Assembly: GCA_020650975.1 (NCBI GenBank)
Contig: JAIPMN010042881.1
Location: forward strand, 7,428-47,311
Length of the DNA stretch: 39,884 bases
Reading direction: 5' to 3'
Source of the DNA: Apostichopus californicus
Lineage: Eukaryota; Echinodermata; Holothuroidea; Aspidochirotida; Stichopodidae
Each line of letters opens with the position of its first letter. Position 1 is the stretch's first letter. A model generated the notes under the pieces. The model was not told the origin of the DNA. It ran no database searches and saw nothing but the letters and a program-made list of their open reading frames with translations. This document shows positions 33,351 through 39,884 of the stretch, piece after piece. The translations under genes and the position numbers were made by a program.

Positions 33351-33507
33351 CAGGCAGGGATTGAGGGGCGCCCGAGCCACAGGCCTCCCACCAACAGGGG
33401 CCACCCACCAATCCTTTCAACCTTGTTCTTATTTTCTTTTCCTTGCGTCGTGACGTAAAGCGTACAAATGAAAGGCCTATGCCTCCCACCAGCTAAATCC
33501 GGGCCTG
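33351..33507. mobile_element. 157-bp hAT-type MITE with perfect 8-bp target duplication
   Basis: The ends are imperfect inverted repeats: CAGGCAGGGATTGAG on the left, and CAGGCCCGGATTTAG reading in from the right. Both flanks are ATTAGGCT (33343-33350 and 33508-33515), an exact 8-bp duplication. CAGG-type termini with 8-bp duplications are diagnostic of hAT elements. It has no coding capacity and sits between the zinc-finger exon and the next exon of the surrounding hAT-derived gene. Confidence 0.88.
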
Positions 33508-33905
33508 ATTAGGCTACTACTATAGACAACATGCCAACCACATTTCATTTGTGTGAACTTTTTTCCTATTGAGTTAAATATGTTATGCATATACTAACAC
33601 AAAACAAGTGACTATAGCGTACTTATTATAACAACTTCTGTGTGCGGAACTTTCTTTATGCCGATCGACAGCAAACTTATTCACATTAATAGTCCCTTGG
33701 ATAAATTGGTCGACTTTAGCGACATCCCTTAAATTTGAGGTATGGGGCAATAAGCGACAAGCCGTACAATATATGTGCAATTTGTCATCCTTTCTCTCGA
33801 TAACAAGCCAATCCTTTTTCCATTGCTTGACCGTGGACTCTTTGAAAACAACTTTCTTTTTCTTTTCTATCTTCCGTTTTGTATCTATATCTGATTTCCT
33901 TCATC

Positions 33906-34849
33906 CTGTACTACTGGTGTGGGTCTACTATTGCCAGGACGAATAAGAAAGATATCCATCGTGTACAGCTAAATTAATAATGCTAACTGAGATTGAGAAG
34001 ATCAGAGTCAATCATACCGTATAATTATTATGTATGTTTTGCGCTAAGTGCCTGACAGACTATCCTGTAACGTACAGGCCTGATTTTTAATAAATTGTTA
34101 ACTTCTCCGCCGAAAAAAAACAAATTGGTTGTCTGAATAATGAATGTAAGGTTATACCAATATGAACTATAACAGTTTTAAGGGCTGTTTATTTTGGCAG
34201 AATAGCAGATAGCATGTGACAGTGGCAGTAGCGTGGCGGGCGATTATTTAATTCATGCTATCTTTTTTCGCCCTTGTGGTTTTTTGAAAGGGCGATTTAA
34301 GCAACGTGAGGGCGAATCGCTCGTCGCCCCCCTCTATTTCCGACCCACAATGTATCCAATTAGTTTCTTTTTAATCGCACGAAATACAGCCCCTAGGATA
34401 ACCGTGACACAACTACCAACGGAAAAAGTTAATTATAGTCCCTGGGGAAAATAAAGTGATGAAGAGAAGGTTCCTCATAAATTTCAAGCTTCAAAATATA
34501 TTAATCTAGTACTTAAACCCCAATAGAGGCAAATTCGACCTATAGACTATACCTCATTTCATCGTATCAATTTCCTTCGCTGTACAGTCTCTTGCTGGGA
34601 AGGTGGGGCTCATAAGTACATCTGTGGTAATGTACCAAATCGGGGGAATCTTTAGTTTAACTTTCTCCAGTCTAATTGGATAACATTCGCGGCCTGTTAA
34701 TAGTTCTGAAATTAACATTGTTATTTCAAGTTTGTCTGTCGCCACACCACGTGTTGAACGGCACTTTTCTCCATTAAGAACTGTTTGTATTACGCAGCAA
34801 GAGTCTCTCGCTTTGAGCTACATCACCATGCTGTTTGGGGGCAGAGCCT
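33906..34849. other. Noncoding stretch between two hAT-derived remnants
   Basis: No gene assigned. Bases 34215-34335 contain a GTAGCGTGGCGGGCGA block and GGGCGA repeats with the look of a dispersed repeat. A 63-codon minus-strand frame (34554-34745) lies downstream of the ZBED-like remnant and could be its decayed C-terminal part, but I cannot match it. Confidence 0.45.
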
Positions 34850-35560
34850 ACGGTAGGGGGTCATAAGCCACCTCATCCTCCAGCCAGTCAGCAGCTCTTT
34901 CATGTGTCTCGTCCGAGTAACACGCTGTCTGGAAACGAGGATCTAAGAACACGCAAGTACTAGCAGCTTGTTTTCCTCCTTTGTTGCAAATCGACGGTTG
35001 ATGGATGCCAATGTGCTACTCGTTAGCGTCGGTATACCCTGCTGTTTCGCTAGAGAGCTTCGTGGCATCAGTACTGATGGTATTACCATTCATATGGTAG
35101 CTGATGCCAAAGACGCTTGTCGCGTTAGTTCTTCACAACGTCTCAACGTGTAAACAAGTGAAGCAGTATGGTTCCACTGATTTGCCGTCGTCACTGGCAT
35201 ATCATACAGATTGGCATTCTCCATCAGGGCCTTTTTCTGTTCTAGGATTCGGTCTAACATATAAAAGGAGCTGTTTCGTCTCGTATAAACGTCCTGTCCT
35301 ATATGGTGGCTTGGAATGCTGTGCTTTGTCTTTAAAGCCCTCAAACGATGGTGGGCAAGAGGTGTATGGTTGAAATGCCCTGGTATACCACCAGTTAAGA
35401 ATTGTATTCACTGAACGCGGGACTTTCATAGCATCGCATATCACCAGTTGGAAGGTATTGTACTAGGCAGCTCTGGTGGTCGATGCCTGTTTGAGTGAAG
35501 TCCCTCAATATTGTTAGCACCTGATTCTTTTAAAGTTCCCATGTCGCCAGCATTCCCTCA
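34850..35560 (-). pseudogene. ZBED-type hAT transposase remnant
   Basis: Read on the minus strand, family motifs occur in order: NTFQLVICDAMKVPRSVNTI (the AHTLQLV block), DVYTRRNSSFYMLDRILEQK (the DV.TRWNST..ML block), QWNHTASLVYTLRRCEELTR (the W....LV..L.P.E..T block), ATI then MVIPSVLMPRSSL, RRFATKEENKLLV, and VFLDPRFQTACYSDETHERA followed by ADWLEDEV. The family usually has TRWNS, so TRRNS is a changed residue. Stops and frame changes separate several blocks, and the N-terminal BED finger and C-terminal dimerisation region are not seen. This is a different hAT lineage from the gene at 30.4-33.9 kb. Confidence 0.8.
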
Positions 35561-36134
35561 ATTGTTGACTCAACTGCATCTGCTGTGTACCTTCCAGCAA
35601 ACGAAGACTAATGATGCAACACAACCAACGTATCATAGTTATGATGTCAATCATTACAGAGGGAGGACCAATTGATAAGAAAATGTTGGTAAAGGTTGGG
35701 GCATTTCTTGCGACCCTACCCAAAAATGAGTATTTTGGTGGGGAATCCCTCCGCCCATGAACCAGGTATTACATTTGAACTTTAGCATACCCGTTAATGT
35801 GGGTTCCATGTTCTGTTTATCGTCCTCTTCTTCAGAGAGAGTTTCCTGGGACTGGGAATCATCTTAATAAAATCAAAGAGTTAAAGATACAAATTAAGTA
35901 ACTGTGTCTGTAACAGTTTAGAACCCATACAAAGTACAGGTCCCTAATCAATGTCGGCTTAGCCAGTTACAGACGGAAGGATGTTTCTGTAATCGTTACC
36001 GCAGTGTGTGAAGATGGGAAGTCGGTCGGGTGCTACAGAGCTTGTCAAAAGGGCGGTATGTACCATAAACTGGGGAAGGGGGGGGGGTGTCAGGGGTGAA
36101 TCAACTGGGAAGTAAATTGACCTGTTTGTTATTT
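35561..36134. other. Noncoding or unassigned stretch
   Basis: A minus-strand acidic frame at about 35780-35870 (SQETLSEEEDDKQNMEPTL) could be an upstream exon of the ZBED-like remnant, because its position and orientation fit. No domain is visible. A 10-base G run lies at about 36080. Confidence 0.4.
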
Positions 36135-36990
36135 ACGCAATTGTTTGTAGCGGGAACTGCCCCGGGGTTGCCTTCTTCATATTGTTATAATTTTGAGGCG
36201 GGTTGCACTTGCGTCGATGGGTCCCGGTGCTGTATAGCAACATAGAACCGCATAGTAGTACTCCGAGCAACTTCTTTAGCTCTTTTTCAGTTACCCCCTG
36301 TTGACCTGTCACGGCCGGCTTCGTTCACAGTTCCTTCAATGCATTATTTGTACAGGGACGTTATCCTGCCGAAGTATGGCGTTCATTGCATTCAAGGCTG
36401 AATAGTTGCAGGCTCCGCGATCGTGCCTGGAGAATTGCACACGGTGCCTTGGTGAACAATCTGAAAGGGTATTATTGGCGATTGGGTCATGGATTGTGCC
36501 CAGGGACCGGCTGTGACAGCTTAGAGAGTTCTGACCATGTTTTTTGTTGGCAGTGTTCCTTTGTTTTAAGCTTGTCGGAGTGGTTTCAGACCTGGACCTA
36601 CCCGTGTAACGGGAGACCGTTCGTGGTCGGTAGGACAGGGCTTTGTTTTATATGGGGTACATCTTCCAGTGCTGTGTTGCACCGTATTGTTATTTGTGTT
36701 TGTTTTATTTTTGGGCAAAAATTTTGAGGAAAAGGTGTAACGTAGTTTTTAGGATAAAATTTGGCAGGCAGTCCTGGTGGCGGTGAAGTGTGACATTCGC
36801 TTTGAGGTTGAAGGCGACTTTTGCGCTTTTATCTGGGGCTGCCTTTTTTGGACGCTGGTGTGCTAGGGAGGGGTGTTTGGTTTCGATGCGTGCTGGTCGT
36901 CCTTTTGTGGTTCGTTGCATGTTCCAGTGGGTGATTGGTTGGTTTGGTAGTGCCGTTTGGCCGTGAGGTTTAGATTCCCGCAGAGCGGGT
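36135..36990 (+). mobile_element. Tx1/L1-like LINE fragment, copy B (zf-RVT end)
   Basis: Plus-strand C-terminal part of a non-LTR retrotransposon ORF2. FVQGRYPAEVWRSLHSRL and DRAWRIAHGALVNNLKGYYW are followed by a zinc-binding block CPGTGCDSLESSDHVFCWQC (C-x4-C...H-x4-C), then after a frame change WQAVLVAVKCDIRFEVEGDF. This is the zf-RVT domain and its C-terminal tail. DNA similarity to copy A (20400-20795, opposite strand) extends upstream through TTGCGTCGATGG, CATAGTAGT and TTGACCTGTCACGGCC. The RT domain is missing, which fits the 5' truncation usual for LINEs. Confidence 0.8.
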
Positions 36991-37589
36991 CACGTAAAAA
37001 GTGTGTAAAGTGTGTATATACCAGGGAGCTTCTACTCTCTCCGTGGATATACGCAGATATTCAGGTGGCTTAGCAAATTTAACGTTACTGGCAGGACAAA
37101 AGTACCAAATTTGGCATGGAGTTTCTTTTCGACCTATCTATCGATTTTATCCATGGAACCCAGTTAATCGGTTCGGATTATTCAAGATGGCGGCCAAAAT
37201 CCAAGATGGCCGCCAGAAAAAATTAAATGTCATACATCTGGCTGTAAAAATCAGAAATGAAGAAATGAGGGGTCAATTCAGGTGTTTCCGGGGTCACTGA
37301 AACAGATGATGGTCATGACACGTTGCTTGGATCAGCCATTTCCAAGATAGCGGCCAATATAACAGAAAATACACATGTTGTCACTGTTAAAGGTCAGTGG
37401 AAGTGTAGACTTGACTTTGAAGATTCTGATTCCTTCTGATTAGTATTGAAAATCCAACCACCACACTGACTTTTAGTAGATGCAGTGTGAAAATTAGACA
37501 CATTTACTATAACGTAATGTTTTTGTGACGTCAAGGGGGGGAAGCAAAGGATAATGCCAAATTTGTATTTTCAAAACTCTGCCACTTAA
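36991..37589. repeat. Dispersed AAGATGGCGGCC-type repeat and flanking sequence
   Basis: Contains CAAGATGGCGGCCAAAATCC followed closely by AAGATGGCCGCC and, about 150 bp later, CAAGATAGCGGCCAATATAA. Words of this kind mark a widely dispersed repeat in marine invertebrates. No coding content. Confidence 0.5.
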
Positions 37590-38004
37590 AGGACATGTGA
37601 CACGGTATAGATCCCTTTCAAATTCATACTAGTGATTCTTTGGATGATAATCTAAGTTTATGAATCATTTCGGACGAAAAACATCTGTCACTGCTTTCTA
37701 ATTAGCTTAATTAAGTCCCGTTCGCTACTCTCAAAACGGCTGAATTTGCGACAAATATGCAAATGAGATGACGCACTGAGATGGAGTCACTGTATCGTAG
37801 CGACGCGTCAGGAACAACAAAACAACAGTAGACCCGCAAACGTACTTGTGTGTACGAGACGTATTAATATTGTACATAGGTCTACTACTAGTTTTACTAC
37901 AGTACCCTAGCTATTAATATCAGTTCATCAGTGTGTATTCATTGACCCTACTCAATAAGTTCCTGAAATCTAAAGTGATATTTTTTACACCGCTGTTACC
38001 GACG
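37590..38004 (+). promoter_or_regulatory. Upstream region of the THAP gene
   Basis: The 415 bp before the chosen start contain an octamer motif ATGCAAAT (about 37758), GATGACGCAC and GACGCGTCAGG, and no TATA box at a convincing distance. The upstream part (from GGACATGTGACACGG) has the look of a dispersed repeat, so promoter function is inference from position only. Confidence 0.35.
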
Positions 38005-39785
38005 ATGGGAAAATTTTGTATCGCTGGCGGATGCAGCAACTCCAGTAAAGACGGCGTGAGTCTTCATGGATTCCCCAAAAGAGAACCCGTTCGGAAACAT
38101 TGGGTAAATGCCGTGAGAAACACCCGCAAAGACTGGCTTCAGCCCACTGCTTATTCGTGTTTGTGCAGTGCACACTTCGCTGAGACGTGTTTCAAAGAAT
38201 TTGTTGGGAGTAGGTTTGCAGAATTTGGACTTTCGCCACATAAACTTCGAAGGCTGAAGGACGATGCTGTGCCAACTTTGTTTGGAAGCAAGGCTAGGCC
38301 AAGGCAACAGGAAGGAAGCAGCCCGATGGATAGGCCAGATGTAAGCAGTACTGGCAGTGGCAGTAGTACTACTACTAGCAGGCCAAGCGGCAGTGCCATG
38401 TCCACCCCTGGGCCGGTCTCTTTCGTAGCCGGAACGGTCGTGAAGAAACGAAAGATCGGTGGAGCTTTCAGGAAAAGAGAACATGCTAGGGTGAGTGTAT
38501 TCAGACTAGGCCTACATTCTGTGTTGGTTTTCCACCTTTCAAATCATTACCCCATTTAGTAACCTAGGCCTAGTCCAAGCTAGCACTGAGCAAGGTATCT
38601 TCGCATGATCATATTTTTACTACTTAGGCCTACTGTACATGTCCTAGCCTAATGTTGGTGTAGGCTATATAAGCGTTAGCCTCAACTTGGTCATTTATGT
38701 AGAAATGTAGCGATATTGCTGAGCCTACATTGTGAGGTGGGAGGTATTTGGCATAGGCCTACAATGGATTGTTTTAAAAGTGTGAGAATAGTGGGTAGGT
38801 CATAGGTTGTGAAGTATCCACCCTACCCAAAACCTAAGCTGTAGCAAGGGGGCCATTCTGACAGGGCTTGGCGTCATGTTGATAGATAATGATAAGGCCA
38901 GCATTAGTTTTGGGCTCATTTCTATAACAGAAGTCAAACACATAAAGGGGTTGATTTCAGTCAGAAAACAGAAAAAAATTACGACAAAGGCACAAATATT
39001 TTCCAAAGCAATTTTTGTGTTCACTTTGCTTGTTGTAATAATTTTTGTATCTACTTGCAAGTTGCATGTGATATTTCCATTTCATTTCTAGTAAAGGCAA
39101 AATATTGGCAATAGCCTGACTCAAATGAGTCAGGCACGTGATCTGTACGTGTCAATTACCATATATAGATTTCTTTTCTTTCTTTTTTCTTCATTTAACA
39201 GAACAATGTTGCTAGCATGAGGCAATTGGAATTATAGTTCAAGAGGGTTATTGAGTAGGGAAAGAGTTGAGTGTGTTTTTCTATGTGTGGAAAGTCACTT
39301 AGATGTCGGCACGTTGTGTTTTGCTTCATTGGATTTTAATAAATGATGTTCTTTTTCTTTACCATGAAGACCCTTGAAGCTGCAGAAGGTAGCAATACCA
39401 TAGAAATACCATCGTCTGTACGGGCACAACCACTCCCAACAGTGCGCGAATTGATTAAAAGAAAGAAGGCCGGTCATTTGGAATCAACACCATTCATGAT
39501 GGATATTGCATCATCAGAGGTGAGTTTTTTTTCAATTCTTCATTTAACAATGTAAATTTCTGTTGCAGTCATACTTACATGAATAACAGTTACAAAGTAT
39601 GGTAAATGTTGCTTTCATTAGGTGTCTTGAATTTGAAAAATGTCCAATTTATGATAAATCTTTCATCTTAGTTGTTGTGGCAAGAATTGGAAGCAAAGTC
39701 TGTCATTAATGGTATTGATCTATGGGTCAAATTAACGTGTCACCTTGATGAAAGAATGGTTGAGTGTAGTAGAGGAGAGAGTTAA
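38005..39785 (+). CDS. THAP-type zinc-finger protein, spliced gene
   Basis: Three exons: 38005-38490, 39370-39519 and 39672-39785, joined in phase 0 with donors GTGAGT and GTGAGT; the first acceptor (GAAG after a TTCTTTTTCTTTACC tract) is less canonical than the second (TCTTAG). Exon 1 encodes a complete THAP domain, residues 1-93: C5-x4-C10, HGFPK (21-25), W33, P47, C54-x2-H57 in CSAHF, and the closing AVPTLF (88-93). A Ser/Gly/Thr-rich linker (SSTGSGSSTTTSRPSGS) and a basic KKRK segment follow, a possible nuclear localisation signal. The start at 38005 is chosen because THAP proteins begin M-x-x-x-C; an in-frame upstream ATG at 37933 would add 24 residues. THAP domains bind DNA and also occur in P-element transposases, but no transposase domain is visible here. 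The third exon and stop are less certain and the gene may continue past the window. Confidence 0.82.
38491..39369 (+). other. Intron 1 of the THAP gene
   Basis: 879 bp with TAGGCCTA-rich sequence at 38505-38770 and no coding domain on either strand. It begins GTGAGTGTA after exon 1. Confidence 0.65.
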
Positions 39786-39884
39786 TCTGCATACAGACAC
39801 AATGCAACTTTCATAAGTCATGTATTGTTTGCTACTTAGTGAAAACACTTTTGTCACATATTTTCACTAAATAGCATTTCATAC

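Larger units (their letters stand above)
30419..33905 (-). pseudogene. hAT-derived gene, KIAA1586/C17orf113/ZNF862-like, fragmented
   Basis: Minus-strand segments appear in the right order for this hAT-derived family. At 33.62-33.90 kb there is a TTF/BED-like finger (WKKDWLVIERK, HIYCTACRLL, FIQGTINVNKFAVDRHKESS, AHRSC). At 32.69-32.87 kb is VKLIDLGIRIAKQ then LPFTYFPNL; at 32.5-32.66 kb ARIFTCYMAEDIRQNSIV. At 31.86-32.09 kb is KKVGFGAGGANVNFGLVVGC; at 31.37-31.48 kb TRWVDHHKRSLVVLQQNYPA; at 31.03-31.25 kb LSLLFQRNDVSLPDVLDGV. At 30.42-30.79 kb the hAT dimerisation region reads FVEIVLVLLLATAKVEMAFA then GRIKSDWRTNL and SLEGPDEEGYHP. Introns separate some segments. In-frame stops (for example before LPFTYF) and a frame change in the dimerisation region indicate decay. 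Confidence 0.78.

Noticed and set aside
32872-33453. Plus-strand proline/serine-rich open frame of 193 codons
   Set aside because: Driven by the pyrimidine-rich degenerate minisatellite; the opposite strand is also open, and it runs into a MITE.
1-39884. tRNA, 5S rRNA or snRNA genes
   Set aside because: I found no convincing B-box (GGTTCGANNCC) or other internal promoter with a matching fold; by eye this is not exhaustive.

Overview
The window reads as nuclear DNA of a marine invertebrate, most likely a deuterostome such as an echinoderm or hemichordate. The grounds are spliced genes with GT-AG introns, a TAGGCC-rich background in several stretches, and a dense mix of repeat and transposase-like families that I know to be expanded in echinoderms, hemichordates and cnidarians. 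There are no operons, CRISPR arrays or prokaryotic signals. Family names rest on motif recognition; no database was searched.

Layout. 1-1.95 kb is noncoding, with two 21-bp minisatellites and a 203-bp tandem unit. 1.955-10.086 kb is one Ty3/gypsy-type LTR retrotransposon on the minus strand, inserted in the second copy of that tandem unit; its coding region is broken but its LTRs are almost identical. 10.2-11.6 kb is a dispersed repeat that recurs at 19.1-19.9 kb. 11.88-12.48 kb holds three 204-bp tandem units. 12.6-15.25 kb is a minus-strand spliced gene or recent pseudogene with two C2H2-like fingers, an acidic tract and a tyrosine-recombinase-like domain. 15.33-19.13 kb is bounded by inverted GGGCCCTATTTCATAAA ends. 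It holds a PIF/Harbinger transposase fragment, a separate pogo-like transposase remnant and an assembly gap. 20.4-21.6 kb (minus) and 36.1-37.0 kb (plus) are two copies of one Tx1/L1-like LINE in opposite orientation.

21.6-24.5 kb is AT-rich and apparently noncoding, with two hairpin-forming inverted repeats. 24.48-27.89 kb is a minus-strand, frame-disrupted member of a large uncharacterised invertebrate protein family; its C-terminal half looks like a FEN/XPG-type PIN nuclease. 30.4-33.9 kb is a minus-strand hAT-derived gene of the KIAA1586/C17orf113/ZNF862-like kind, with an N-terminal TTF-like finger and a short hAT MITE with perfect 8-bp target duplications inside it. 34.85-35.6 kb is a ZBED-type hAT transposase remnant. 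38.0-39.8 kb is the best intact gene: a spliced plus-strand THAP zinc-finger gene.

Overall this is an accessory, transposon-rich stretch. Besides the LTR element and the LINEs it carries six unrelated transposase- or recombinase-derived or uncharacterised DNA-processing families: tyrosine recombinase, pogo, Harbinger, two hAT lineages and the PIN-like family. The THAP gene, whose zinc-finger class is also shared with P-element transposases, lies at the right edge. The most interesting objects for follow-up are the PIN-like family gene and the zinc-finger tyrosine-recombinase-like gene.
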